Positions 15,581 through 25,526 of a DNA stretch of 64,000 nucleotides are shown here, piece after piece; position 1 is the first letter of the stretch; each line of letters begins with the position of its first letter. The position numbers and the translations under genes were made by a program. This stretch comes from Lunatibacter salilacus. GTDB taxonomy: Bacteria > Bacteroidota > Bacteroidia > Cytophagales > Cyclobacteriaceae. The notes beneath the pieces are model-generated. The model was not told where the DNA came from, did not search any database, and worked only from the letters and a program-made list of their open reading frames with translations. The DNA lies in NCBI RefSeq assembly GCF_009797935.1, contig NZ_VOLC01000017.1, positions 62,001 to 126,000 of the forward strand, in the 5' to 3' direction.

Positions 15581-18135
15581 CGGAAATCGATTTGAATTTG
15601 CAGTCAGGTGAGCGTTTGAGTTTTTATCAAATGTTTAGGGAGAAAAGCTACCACATTGAAATCCCTATTATTCAGCGAGATTATGCCCAAGGCAGGGAAT
15701 CTAAAGCACTAGTGAGGGAGACATTCTTAGCAGCTCTCTATCAATACTTATTGGAGAATAAGCCAAACAGGGATTTAGATTTTGTATATGGCAGCTTAAT
15801 TAATAATGGTATTAAAAAAGGTCATATAAAATTCCTTCCGCTTGATGGTCAGCAACGCTTGACTACCCTATTTCTATTGCACTGGTACTTGGCCAACTTA
15901 GCCGATGAACAGGAGGATTTTAAGAGTGTATTGTCGGTAAAGGATGGTGAACAGTTCATATCAAAATTCTCCTATGAGACCAGAACAAGCTCTCGAGAGT
16001 TTTGCAATGAGCTCGTTCGCAATGAAATTGACATGAAAAACCTCTTAGCTTCAGATGATGGTAAGAACAATAGTTTATCAAAAACAATCCAAGATAAGGG
16101 TTGGTATTACTTGTCGTGGCAGAATGATCCAACTATTCAATCCATGCTCACCATGCTGGATTCCATCCATGCTAAGTTTAAAGATAAACCAGAATTCTAT
16201 GTGTCTCTAACGAACGTAGAATCTACAATCATCACTTTCCTTTTTCTAAACCTCAAGGAGTTTAAGCTTACTGACGATTTATACATTAAAATGAATGCTC
16301 GTGGTAGGCCGTTGACTTCATTTGAAAATTTCAAAGCACGATTTGAAAAGCATATTGGCCAATTACCTTGGGAAGATGGAAAGAATGGGATTTTAATTCT
16401 AGACAAAGGAGAAAGTAATTTATCTCCTAAGGAGTATTTTTCTATTAAAATAGACACAGCTTGGGCAAACTTATTTTGGCAGTATCGAAACACAAATAGT
16501 AAGGATAATGCTTTTGATGAAGAGATAATGAATTTCATACGGGCTGTGCTTACCAATGAATTTGCCAGTCGTGCTAGCAACACAGATAAAAACTCAAGCC
16601 TTGAGTACATGATTGGAACTGCTGTTGCACGTAAGAAAAAGGACTATAGTGATGATATATCCTTTCATCTGCTCCACGAGCTTGGTGCTCTAACAAAAGA
16701 AGCTGTTATTAATTTAATAAATTCCTTCGATGTATTAAGCTCGGGAGATATCAGCACACTTCAATACCTAGATGATGACTTTTATTACAACGAAGACTTA
16801 ATATTTAAAGGGACATTAACACATAATCTTACCTTACCTGAAAGGATCCGATTCCATGCATTTTTGCAGTATTTAATTAAAAATGGAAATCATACAGGGG
16901 GGCTGTTTCAGTGGATGCGTGTCATATATAACCTTACTGAAAATGCTATTATAGATGGTGCTGATGAATTTGCAAGAGCGATTAAAGCCACTAGTGTATT
17001 AATAAATCACAGTAACAATATTCTTGAATTTCTTAGGGAAAAGCAGTCTAAGAGCAGCTTTTTTACCGAGAGACAATTTCAAGAAGAAAAAATTAAAGCT
17101 CACCTTATAAGCAGAGGTGAGAGGTGGCAGTTTGCGATAGAGAAAGCGGAAAAACACCCCTATTTCAAAGGTCAAATTGGTTTTTTAATTGAGTTTTCAG
17201 GTATACTCATTTTTTTTGAGGGTCATAATGATTGTAACTGGGATGAAATGAGTGATGCCATGTATCTGAAATCATTTATTGATTACTCGAATAAAGCAAC
17301 ATCCATTTTTTCTATTTTAGAAAAGAAAGGCTCTGAAAGTATTGATTACTTATGGGAAAGAGCAGTTTTAACAAAAGGAGACTATTTGATTAAGGCTACA
17401 GCCTCAAGAAAAAATCTTTTGAGTACCTCAAAAAATATGAGGGATTATAGTTGGAAGCGATTATTGCGTATTCAACCCGAATCAGAAAAAAATACTGACT
17501 GGGAGAACGCTAGAGGATATGTAAAACAAGTTTTTGATGATGCCATTTTCACTACAGAAGATTTAACGGGGAGCTTGTCGGACATATGTAGAAATGCACC
17601 TGATGATTGGAGAAAATACTTCATCAAAAACCCTGAAGCTATTCGCTATTGTGAGCAAGGATTTATTCGATTTGAATCAGAAGAAAACATAAAACTATTT
17701 AAAGCCTCTCAACAAAATCACTTACAACGAGAATTACGCACCTACTCTCTAAGTCTGAATGAGTTATCAGTAGAAGTTTTATTTAGACCATTTGCTAACA
17801 TTAATCATCATGCAGTTCAAGGTGGAAGTGAATGGTCATATGCTTATCTAAACGAATGGACGTACGATAGCGAAGATTATGAGCTCAATGTGCATTATTA
17901 CTTCAAAGTTGAAGCCCCCTCTAAAAGCTTTAAAATCCAATTCATAAAAAAATCTGAACCAAGCGGTAATAAAAATTATAATAGTAACATAGCATCCATC
18001 TTGGAGTCGTGTGGTTTTAAATGGCATGCTGAAGATGACTCATTTATTAATTCCTTTCTTCAGTCAGCACCCAACGAGAAAAGCGTGAAAGAAATATTAT
18101 TGAAATTATGTAATAAGCTCAATGATTTAATATAA
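15577..18135 (+). CDS. Large DUF262 domain protein without visible HNH motif
   Basis: This 852-residue protein has an N-terminal DUF262 domain: IPIIQRDYAQGRE (about 27-39), LPLDGQQRLTTLF (about 88-100) and the later conserved INxRGxPLTxFE-like segment KMNARGRPLTSFENFKARFE. The remaining 550 residues are mostly helical in appearance and give no DUF1524 signature; the C terminus (about 700-852) is rich in aromatic residues and may be a binding module. It overlaps the preceding DUF262 gene by 4 bases and ends 5 bases before hsdR. A partner or regulator of the preceding nuclease is plausible; no direct evidence. Confidence 0.75.
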   Translation: MTEIDLNLQSGERLSFYQMFREKSYHIEIPIIQRDYAQGRESKALVRETFLAALYQYLLENKPNRDLDFVYGSLINNGIKKGHIKFLPLDGQQRLTTLFLLHWYLANLADEQEDFKSVLSVKDGEQFISKFSYETRTSSREFCNELVRNEIDMKNLLASDDGKNNSLSKTIQDKGWYYLSWQNDPTIQSMLTMLDSIHAKFKDKPEFYVSLTNVESTIITFLFLNLKEFKLTDDLYIKMNARGRPLTSFENFKARFEKHIGQLPWEDGKNGILILDKGESNLSPKEYFSIKIDTAWANLFWQYRNTNSKDNAFDEEIMNFIRAVLTNEFASRASNTDKNSSLEYMIGTAVARKKKDYSDDISFHLLHELGALTKEAVINLINSFDVLSSGDISTLQYLDDDFYYNEDLIFKGTLTHNLTLPERIRFHAFLQYLIKNGNHTGGLFQWMRVIYNLTENAIIDGADEFARAIKATSVLINHSNNILEFLREKQSKSSFFTERQFQEEKIKAHLISRGERWQFAIEKAEKHPYFKGQIGFLIEFSGILIFFEGHNDCNWDEMSDAMYLKSFIDYSNKATSIFSILEKKGSESIDYLWERAVLTKGDYLIKATASRKNLLSTSKNMRDYSWKRLLRIQPESEKNTDWENARGYVKQVFDDAIFTTEDLTGSLSDICRNAPDDWRKYFIKNPEAIRYCEQGFIRFESEENIKLFKASQQNHLQRELRTYSLSLNELSVEVLFRPFANINHHAVQGGSEWSYAYLNEWTYDSEDYELNVHYYFKVEAPSKSFKIQFIKKSEPSGNKNYNSNIASILESCGFKWHAEDDSFINSFLQSAPNEKSVKEILLKLCNKLNDLI

Positions 18136-18140
18136 ATACT

Positions 18141-21100
18141 ATGCCTGGAGAAATAGAAAGAATCACGCAAAACCGCATAGTTTCGCTCTTTCAAAAGAAA
18201 GAGGGTTTAAACTATGATTACTTAGGTGATTGGGAAGATCGTGAAGGCAATAGTAATATCGAAGTAGATCTGCTCACCAAGTACCTAAAACGACAAGGTT
18301 ACTCTCCCGCTCATATCAGTAAAGCTATATTTGACTTACAATCAGTTTCAACAAACTTCAACGATAGCCTTTACACTACCAATAAAGAAGTTTACAAGAA
18401 ACTACGCTTTGGTGTGCAGGTAAAGGTAAACGCTGGTGACAACTACGAGACAGTAAAGCTATTCAACTGGACTGATCCTCTTGACAATGATTTCGCCATA
18501 GCAGAAGAGGTAACCTACAAAGGCAACAAAACCAAGCGACCTGACATTGTACTCTATGTAAACGGTATTGCATTAGCTGTTTTGGAGCTCAAACGTGGCA
18601 TTGTGGATATAGGCGAAGGAATTCGACAAAACATCACCAACCAACAAGACCGATTTATTCAACCCTTCTTTTCTACAGTTCAGATTTTGTTTGCTGGTAA
18701 TGATTCTGAAGGCCTACGCTACGGGACTATTAGCACTGAGGAGAAATGGTATTTGGGCTGGAAAGAAGACGTCGATAATACCAGTCAACTCATGCTTGAC
18801 AAATACCTCCAAAAAATTTGCGACAAAGTGCGGTTTATGGAGCTGCTTTACGACTTTGTCCTGTTTGATGGCGGTATTAAGAAACTACCTCGTGTGCATC
18901 AGTACTTTGGTGTAAAGGAAGCAGAGAAGTTTGTTAAACGGTACGAAGGCGGCATCATCTGGCATACACAAGGGAGTGGAAAGAGTTTGACCATGGTTTA
19001 CCTGGCCAAGTGGATACTGGAGAACAATCCAAATGCACGCATCGCCATCCTTACTGACAGAACAGAACTTGATAAACAGATAGAAGATGTATTCACCGAT
19101 GCAGGTGAAAGCATATATCGGACAAGTAGCGGAAGGGACTTGATGACTCAGTTGGGACAAGAAAAACCTAGATTGCTATGTTCCTTGGTTCACAAATTTG
19201 GCAACAAAGACACCAAGAACTTCGAAAAGTTCATCACTGAACTTGCAGAGAATCCCCTGGTTGTTGCTGGTGAATTGTTTGTGTTTGTAGATGAATGTCA
19301 TCGTACACAAAGCGGCAAACTACATCGTACCATGAAAGCCATGCTTCCAAACGCTGTGTTCATCGGTTTCACAGGTACTCCCTTACTCAAAAAAGACAAG
19401 CAGACCAGTTTGGAGGTGTTTGGTAAATACATCCATACCTACAAGTTCAATGAAGGTGTAGAAGATGGAGTAATCTTGGATTTAATGTATGAGCCACGTG
19501 ACATTAACCAGCGATTGACTTCCGAAAAGAAAGTAGATGAATGGTTTATAGCAAAGACCAAAGGGTTGAACGAATTCCAGACATCAGAGCTGAAAAAGAA
19601 ATGGGGAACGATGCAGAATGTACTCAGTAGTCGTTCTCGCATGGAAAAAATCGTAGCAGACATTACATTCGATTTTAGCACCAAGCGTTTGCTTACCTCT
19701 ACACGAAGCAACGCAATACTGGTCGCCAACTCAATTTATGAAGCTTGCGAGTATTTCAAACTTTTCCAAAAAACGGAATTCAAAGGTAAGTGTGCAGTCA
19801 TCACATCCTACAATCCACACCACGGAGATGTAACCACTGAAGATACTGGCGCAAACACTGAAACAAAGAAAGAGGCGATTTACAACCTGTATGAAGAGAT
19901 TCTAAAGGATGTAGAAACACTCCCAAACAAAACCAAGACTGAAAGCTACGAAGATTGGGCAAAGCTTAAATTCAGGAAAGAGCCTGCAAACATGAAAATG
20001 TTGGTTGTAGTTTCTAAGCTGCTTACAGGTTTTGATGCGCCAAGTTGTGCATACATCTACCTGGACAAAAGCATGCAAGACCATGGTTTGTTTCAAGCAA
20101 TTTGTAGAACCAATCGTGTGAATGGAGAGGAAAAAGACTACGGCTACATAGTGGATTACAGAAATCTGTTTGATAGTGTAGGTGCTGCCATTTCAGTTTA
20201 TACCTCAGAGTTGGATATGGATGATTTCGAGGCAAAAGACATTGACATCATGTTGGAAGACCGTTTGACTGTTGGAAAAAAGCGACTTGACAATGCTATT
20301 GAAGCGCTAGCTCTTTTGTGCGAACCTGTAAAACCACCAAAAGGCACACTTCAATACATTCACTACTTCTGTGGAAATCCGGAGAAAGAGGAAGATTTGA
20401 AAGAAACGGCCCCTCAGCGTACTGTACTATATAAAAATACAGTTGCTTTTATCAGAGCCTATGCAAACATAGCAGATGAAATGGAGCAAGCAGGTTACTC
20501 ACTTAAGGAAACAGCTGAAATCACTAAAGAGCTTGATTTCTATTTAAAACTGAGGGAAGAGATCAAGAAGGCTTCAGGTGAAACATTAGACTTCAAAACT
20601 TATGAAGCTGATATGAGGCATTTGATTGACACCTACATCCAAGCGGATGATCCAGAGAACATCTCCCCTTTTGGTGATATGTCTTTATTAGAGATAATCA
20701 CCAATGCTGGTATTGGAGAAGCAATTGGTTCCTTGCCGAAAGGTATCAAAGGAGACCGAGGGGCAATTGCAGAAACCATTGAAAATAACGTCCGAAAGAA
20801 AATCATTTCAGATCAATTATTAGATCCAGCTTTTTTTGAGAAAATGTCAAAGCTACTTGCTGAACTCATTAAAGAAAGAAAGGCTAATGCTGTCAGTTAT
20901 GAAGAGTATCTGAAAAGAATTGCTGATCTAGCCCAAAAAGTAAACAGTGGAAAAGGAGATGATACCCCATCTGTAATGGTTACAAAAGGCATGAGAGCTT
21001 TGTATAACAATCTCAATCAGAATGAAGAGCTTGTAATAAAAATGGACGTAGCACTAAAAACACAAAGTCCGGCAGATTGGAGAGGTATCAAGACAAAAGA

Positions 21101-21242
21101 GAATATTATTAAGAAAAATATTTACGATGTACTTCTACCGGAAAGTGAGCACTCCATGGCTGCCGAACCACTATATAAATATGGTATTGAAGCAGAAGTA
21201 GTGCGAATTTTTGAAATTATAAAAAACCAATCTGAATATTGA
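18141..21242 (+). CDS. hsdR: Type I restriction endonuclease HsdR
   Basis: This 1033-residue protein translocates and cleaves unmethylated DNA in complex with HsdM and HsdS. The N-terminal PD-(D/E)xK nuclease has RPDIVLYVNG followed by VLELKRG (about 134-153). The SF2 motor has HTQGSGKSLTM (about 274-284), the DECH box FVDECHRTQ (about 381-389), FTGTPL, and KLLTGFDAP then QAICRTNR for motifs V and VI. The C-terminal helical region is full length. All catalytic motifs are intact, so the system is predicted to be active. The stop overlaps the next ATG by one base (TGATG). Confidence 0.95.
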   Translation: MPGEIERITQNRIVSLFQKKEGLNYDYLGDWEDREGNSNIEVDLLTKYLKRQGYSPAHISKAIFDLQSVSTNFNDSLYTTNKEVYKKLRFGVQVKVNAGDNYETVKLFNWTDPLDNDFAIAEEVTYKGNKTKRPDIVLYVNGIALAVLELKRGIVDIGEGIRQNITNQQDRFIQPFFSTVQILFAGNDSEGLRYGTISTEEKWYLGWKEDVDNTSQLMLDKYLQKICDKVRFMELLYDFVLFDGGIKKLPRVHQYFGVKEAEKFVKRYEGGIIWHTQGSGKSLTMVYLAKWILENNPNARIAILTDRTELDKQIEDVFTDAGESIYRTSSGRDLMTQLGQEKPRLLCSLVHKFGNKDTKNFEKFITELAENPLVVAGELFVFVDECHRTQSGKLHRTMKAMLPNAVFIGFTGTPLLKKDKQTSLEVFGKYIHTYKFNEGVEDGVILDLMYEPRDINQRLTSEKKVDEWFIAKTKGLNEFQTSELKKKWGTMQNVLSSRSRMEKIVADITFDFSTKRLLTSTRSNAILVANSIYEACEYFKLFQKTEFKGKCAVITSYNPHHGDVTTEDTGANTETKKEAIYNLYEEILKDVETLPNKTKTESYEDWAKLKFRKEPANMKMLVVVSKLLTGFDAPSCAYIYLDKSMQDHGLFQAICRTNRVNGEEKDYGYIVDYRNLFDSVGAAISVYTSELDMDDFEAKDIDIMLEDRLTVGKKRLDNAIEALALLCEPVKPPKGTLQYIHYFCGNPEKEEDLKETAPQRTVLYKNTVAFIRAYANIADEMEQAGYSLKETAEITKELDFYLKLREEIKKASGETLDFKTYEADMRHLIDTYIQADDPENISPFGDMSLLEIITNAGIGEAIGSLPKGIKGDRGAIAETIENNVRKKIISDQLLDPAFFEKMSKLLAELIKERKANAVSYEEYLKRIADLAQKVNSGKGDDTPSVMVTKGMRALYNNLNQNEELVIKMDVALKTQSPADWRGIKTKENIIKKNIYDVLLPESEHSMAAEPLYKYGIEAEVVRIFEIIKNQSEY

Positions 21243-21955
21243 TGCAACAAATACAACTTGGTAACATCAGTATAGAGGTGGAGCAAAAAGATATCAAGAA
21301 CATTCACCTGAGTGTCTACCCACCAAACGGAAGAGTACGAATTGCTGCACCTTCCAAAATGGATATAGATACCATACGTGTATTTGCAATCTCAAAACTG
21401 CAATGGATTAAGAAACAACAGAAGTCTCTTCTTGCCCAAGAGCGTGAATCCCAACGGGAATTCATTAATCGGGAAAGTCACTATTTCATGGGCAAGCGTT
21501 ATCTGCTAAAGGTGATTGAGCATGATGCAGCTCCAAAAGTTGAAATCGATCACAAATACATTCATCTTTACGTTCGCCCAGCTACTGACCAAGCCAAACG
21601 AAGAGAAATTCTGGAAGGCTGGTACCGAAGGGAATTAAAGAAGATAGTACCAAATCTAATTGCGAATTGGGAAAAGAAGATTGGTGTCCAAACCAACGAA
21701 TATGGCATCAAGCGAATGAAAACCAAATGGGGCACGTGTAACACCGAAGAAAAGCGTATTTGGTTGAACCTAGAACTTGCACGCAAACCAGTTGAATGTT
21801 TGGAATACATCATTGTACACGAGCTCGTGCACCTATTGGAACGAAGTCACAATGCTCGATTCGTTAAATACATGGACGAGTTTATGCCCAAGTGGCAATT
21901 TTATAGAGATGAATTAAATCGGCTTCCTTACAACCATGTGGATTGGGGGTATTGA
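21242..21955 (+). CDS. YgjP/SprT-like M48-type metallopeptidase
   Basis: About 237 residues from the ATG at 21242; a TTG three bases earlier is possible but less likely, because TGATG gives classic coupling to hsdR. The zinc site is HELVHLLERSHNARF (HExxH about 193-197), preceded by TKWGTCNTEEKRIWLNLEL, the signature of the YgjP (DUF45) group. This family is repeatedly found at the end of type I restriction operons, but its substrate is not established. Control of the complex by proteolysis is a possibility only. It is followed 26 bases later by the RelE-like/helicase gene. Confidence 0.88.
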   Translation: MQQIQLGNISIEVEQKDIKNIHLSVYPPNGRVRIAAPSKMDIDTIRVFAISKLQWIKKQQKSLLAQERESQREFINRESHYFMGKRYLLKVIEHDAAPKVEIDHKYIHLYVRPATDQAKRREILEGWYRRELKKIVPNLIANWEKKIGVQTNEYGIKRMKTKWGTCNTEEKRIWLNLELARKPVECLEYIIVHELVHLLERSHNARFVKYMDEFMPKWQFYRDELNRLPYNHVDWGY

Positions 21956-21981
21956 ATGATTTTTAAATAAATTTTAATTTT

Positions 21982-24555
21982 ATGAAATACTTCATTGACA
22001 AATCAATAACTCACCAAATACAAGCTCTAATGAGAAGGGGTGGGCAATTTCAAAAAGCCGCCGAAAAAATCAAGCAGCTCGTATTTGACATTAATAGTGG
22101 TGACCCAAGTCCTTTTAGATCTGTCAGCATGACCAATCATGGGGAATCTAGGATTAAGAACTGTATCAAATACGATCTTCAAGGATACGCAAGACTAATT
22201 ACAATTCAATCAAACGGAGAATGTATTTTGAAATTTTTAGGCACTCATGAAGAATGTGATAAATGGTTAAACAACAATAGAAATCTAAACTTGGGGATTG
22301 AAAAAGGGTCGAAAGAAATTAAGGATGTATACAAATCGAATAACATTCACTCTCCTGAAGAAAGAGTTGGACTTGATTCTGATTACTCGGATGGAAAACT
22401 AATAAAAAAAATTGGGGTTCATTATCTAGACAAACTTTTTGATCAAATTTCAATTAAACAATCTACTATAAGAAGGTTAGCTGAATTAGAATCCATTAGT
22501 GACGAAGATGAGATTCTAAGTCTATGTGAACAAATAGTTGAAAAAACTGAGCAAGAAGTAATTTTTGATGTTTTTATGGAGTTAAGACACGGTAGTGTTG
22601 ACCACGCAAAAAACAGAATCCTTGAATTTATTGACGAAATTCAATTGCTGGAGAAAGTTAAAGAAGAGGAAAAGGTAATCATAAATTCAAATGATCAATA
22701 TTTAAGATTAGATGACCTAGAAGAAGAGGATTTGAAAATCCTGATGGACAACAAGAATTGGCATGATTGGATGTTGTTTATGCATCCTGCTCAAAGGCAA
22801 GTTGTTGATCAAGACTTTTCCGGCTCTGCTAGGCTTCTTGGTGTAAGTGGATCTGGAAAAACGTGTGTAATTGTTAGAAGAGCTGTAAGACTAGCTAACA
22901 AATACCCCGAAGAAAGAATATTAATCCTTACACTGAACCGCTCCCTTGCAAAATTAATTAGAAATCTAGTTGATATTTTAATTGAAACAAAAAGCCATTC
23001 CGAAAAAATCAAAAGTCAAATCAAGGTTACGTCTTATTGGGAATTATGCCGAGAATATATTTTGCGGATGGACAAGGACCCAATGAGAGCTCGACTCTAT
23101 AATGACTATGTCGATAAACAACAAGACAGTATTGATGAAATTTGGAGTGAGTTTTACAGGTGTCAAAATTACAATTATGATGCAGAAGTATTATTTCCTG
23201 TTCACCAATCTCTTCTATCCCGAGGAGTATTTCCACAAAACTATATTAGACAAGAATTTGATTGGATAAGGAGCGCACTTTCTAATCAGGAAAGGAACAA
23301 ATATTTATCTATAGAAAGAGATGGAAGGTCGATCAATTTACCAGAGAATTACCGAGAAGCTATATTAAACGGTCTAAAGAGTTGGGAAAAACATATGCCA
23401 GAAGTTGGAGTGACTGATTATTTAGGTCTATCACAAAAAGTTCTAAATTTTAAAGACCAAATAAAGGAAGATTTTAAATGCATTTTGGTTGATGAATTTC
23501 AAGATTTTGGAACTATTGAAATGGAAGTCATTAGAAGATTGGCTCCCAAAGGTGAAAATGATCTATTCCTATGTGGCGATATTGCACAAGTTGTTCATAC
23601 TAAACACCATCGAATCAGATTAGCCGGAATTAATATAATTCCGCAGAATTACCTGAAAATTGAAAAGAATTATAGAAATAGTAGAGAGATTCTGGCTGCC
23701 GCATATGAAGTATTTAAAAACAACACTTCCAATGAAATGTATCAAAACGATGGGTTTGAGGTTCTCAAGCCAGAATTTGCTAATTTTTCATCTCCAAAAC
23801 CTTTTCTTAGAAAAGCAAGCAGCCTTAGCAGAGCATTTATGTTTTCATGGTTATACCTTAATGATATTTTAGATTCAAAAAACCTAGAAAAGGCTTGTAT
23901 TGCTGTTTGTGGTTATTCCTATTATGATATTGATTTAATAGGCAAAAAATTAAAGATTCCAGTTTTAGATGGCAAAATTGATTTGTCAGGAGGAAATATC
24001 TTTTTATCAGATTTAGAAAACACCAAAGGTTTTGAATTTGATCGGATGATCATACTTAATTGTAATGATCATGTAATTCCAAATAATGAATTGCCCAAAG
24101 AAGAGTGGTTTCGAGAAATAAGTAAATTTTATGTTGCTATGACTAGAGCAAAGAAAGAACTTATAATGTCTTACAATGACACACCATCATCCCTCTTCGA
24201 TTCGTGCAAAGACTATTTTACAGAAGACCGATGGATAGACCATATCGATACGAACAGAATTCATGATGAATTTACCATGCCCTCTACCTCTGAAAATAAT
24301 CTCAATAATGGTTATATAAATTTATTAGGAAAGGATTTCCTTTATTCCAAAATCCCTATTGGGATAACCACCGAATTACAAAATAAAATTCTAGATACTG
24401 TTACAGGTAAGGATGTTTCTGATGGCTCAAAGCCTCTAGAGTGGCGTACAATCGGAAATTTGACTAGTTATATTAAAAGTAAAGGAAGAGACTACCCCCA
24501 TTTATCACGTTTATTTGGACCAGAAAGAATAAAAGAGCTCGAGGAATTACTATAA
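21982..24555 (+). CDS. SF1 (UvrD-like) helicase with RelE/ParE-like N-terminal domain
   Basis: The protein has 857 residues. Residues 1-95 read like a RelE/ParE-fold toxin: an amphipathic first half, then SRIKNCIKYDL, YARLITIQSNGECILKFLGTH and a terminal ECDKWL. The motor begins near 265. Walker A is GVSGSGKT (about 287), the motif II region is ILVDEFQDFG (about 500), motif V-like NTKGFEFDRMIIL (about 686) and motif VI VAMTRAKKELI (about 716). It is 26 bases after the peptidase gene, so it may belong to the restriction operon or open a separate unit. Whether the RelE-like part retains RNase activity cannot be told. The helicase call is firm; the toxin-fold call is moderate. Confidence 0.82.
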   Translation: MKYFIDKSITHQIQALMRRGGQFQKAAEKIKQLVFDINSGDPSPFRSVSMTNHGESRIKNCIKYDLQGYARLITIQSNGECILKFLGTHEECDKWLNNNRNLNLGIEKGSKEIKDVYKSNNIHSPEERVGLDSDYSDGKLIKKIGVHYLDKLFDQISIKQSTIRRLAELESISDEDEILSLCEQIVEKTEQEVIFDVFMELRHGSVDHAKNRILEFIDEIQLLEKVKEEEKVIINSNDQYLRLDDLEEEDLKILMDNKNWHDWMLFMHPAQRQVVDQDFSGSARLLGVSGSGKTCVIVRRAVRLANKYPEERILILTLNRSLAKLIRNLVDILIETKSHSEKIKSQIKVTSYWELCREYILRMDKDPMRARLYNDYVDKQQDSIDEIWSEFYRCQNYNYDAEVLFPVHQSLLSRGVFPQNYIRQEFDWIRSALSNQERNKYLSIERDGRSINLPENYREAILNGLKSWEKHMPEVGVTDYLGLSQKVLNFKDQIKEDFKCILVDEFQDFGTIEMEVIRRLAPKGENDLFLCGDIAQVVHTKHHRIRLAGINIIPQNYLKIEKNYRNSREILAAAYEVFKNNTSNEMYQNDGFEVLKPEFANFSSPKPFLRKASSLSRAFMFSWLYLNDILDSKNLEKACIAVCGYSYYDIDLIGKKLKIPVLDGKIDLSGGNIFLSDLENTKGFEFDRMIILNCNDHVIPNNELPKEEWFREISKFYVAMTRAKKELIMSYNDTPSSLFDSCKDYFTEDRWIDHIDTNRIHDEFTMPSTSENNLNNGYINLLGKDFLYSKIPIGITTELQNKILDTVTGKDVSDGSKPLEWRTIGNLTSYIKSKGRDYPHLSRLFGPERIKELEELL

Positions 24556-24781
24556 ATTGCCTTCGTTTTAGAGTTATGGGGAAAATATATTGAGTACGTA
24601 AACTAAGTTTTAATTTTTGTTCAAATATTCTTTGCAAGAAATAATTTACTAATTCTCATTTGTGATAAAGTACATAGCAAATATTATAAAGCATACTTAA
24701 GGCAGATAGTTACATTTCACTTTTCTCAGTGAAACAGCTTAATTTGATAAACTGAAAATTCACATAAAAATCAATTATGAT
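24556..24781. other. Gap between helicase and membrane-protein genes
   Basis: A 226-base AT-rich gap is the largest break in the cargo operons and probably contains the promoter of the following three-gene module. No clear -33/-7 pair was identified. Confidence 0.35.
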
Positions 24782-25480
24782 ATGGACTTTATAAATATGT
24801 TATTTGGAAGTAAAGAAACAGCAAAAACCGAATTGTTTGAAAAATACAAGCTACTAGTGGCAGCTAGGAATTTTCACTATGAAAACTTCAATAAATGGTT
24901 GACATATTTTTACGTGGCAAATGCAGCTATATTTTTAGGTTATATCCAAATCATAACTGCAAAAGAACTTGAAAGCCGACAAAATTATCAATTTGCTATA
25001 CTGGCTCTAGGACTAATAGCAGGCACCCTACTTTATTGGTCATCCAAAGGATATTACTACTGGAATATTAACTACATCCTGCTTGTAAACCATTATGAGA
25101 AAGAGTTATTAGGATGGAAAAAAGGGGAGCGCATTTACTCCATGTTTGCGAATAAAACAGAACAAAACAATTTCATAAGTCCTGTCTCCGGAGCAAATTT
25201 TAGTACATCCAAAATCGCAATTCTATTTTCCTTCATAATTGCTACTTCATGGGGAGCGTTAATAATTAATTGTACTGAGATACTATCAAAGATCCCATGT
25301 ATTAATCAATTCGGTAGTGTCCTTATAATCCCTATACTCCTTTCTGGTTTATTAATGATTGGAATAACTTGGTTATTTGGGTTAGCTAAAGGACATATAC
25401 TTTGGAGCAATACAAACCCACTCTACGATTTAGGAATAGACCAAAAAAAACCATCCTCAGACAAGAACATTCTTTCATAA
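24782..25480 (+). CDS. Four-TM membrane protein, possibly RipA/SLATT-like
   Basis: This 232-residue protein has four predicted membrane spans at about 40-58, 69-88, 144-162 and 180-202, with a cytoplasmic-looking loop between spans 2 and 3 (about 89-143). The N-terminal stretch ELFEKYKLLVAARNFHYENF before span 1 resembles RipA-type octameric membrane proteins often found with defence genes, but similarity is judged by eye. It lies 46 bases upstream of the GHKL ATPase gene in the same direction. By analogy with other defence loci it could be a membrane-disrupting effector. That is an inference. Confidence 0.6.
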   Translation: MDFINMLFGSKETAKTELFEKYKLLVAARNFHYENFNKWLTYFYVANAAIFLGYIQIITAKELESRQNYQFAILALGLIAGTLLYWSSKGYYYWNINYILLVNHYEKELLGWKKGERIYSMFANKTEQNNFISPVSGANFSTSKIAILFSFIIATSWGALIINCTEILSKIPCINQFGSVLIIPILLSGLLMIGITWLFGLAKGHILWSNTNPLYDLGIDQKKPSSDKNILS

Positions 25481-25526
25481 GAGATTAATTAATAAAAAAC
25501 ACAATAAACTTTTCAAGCAAAAATCA

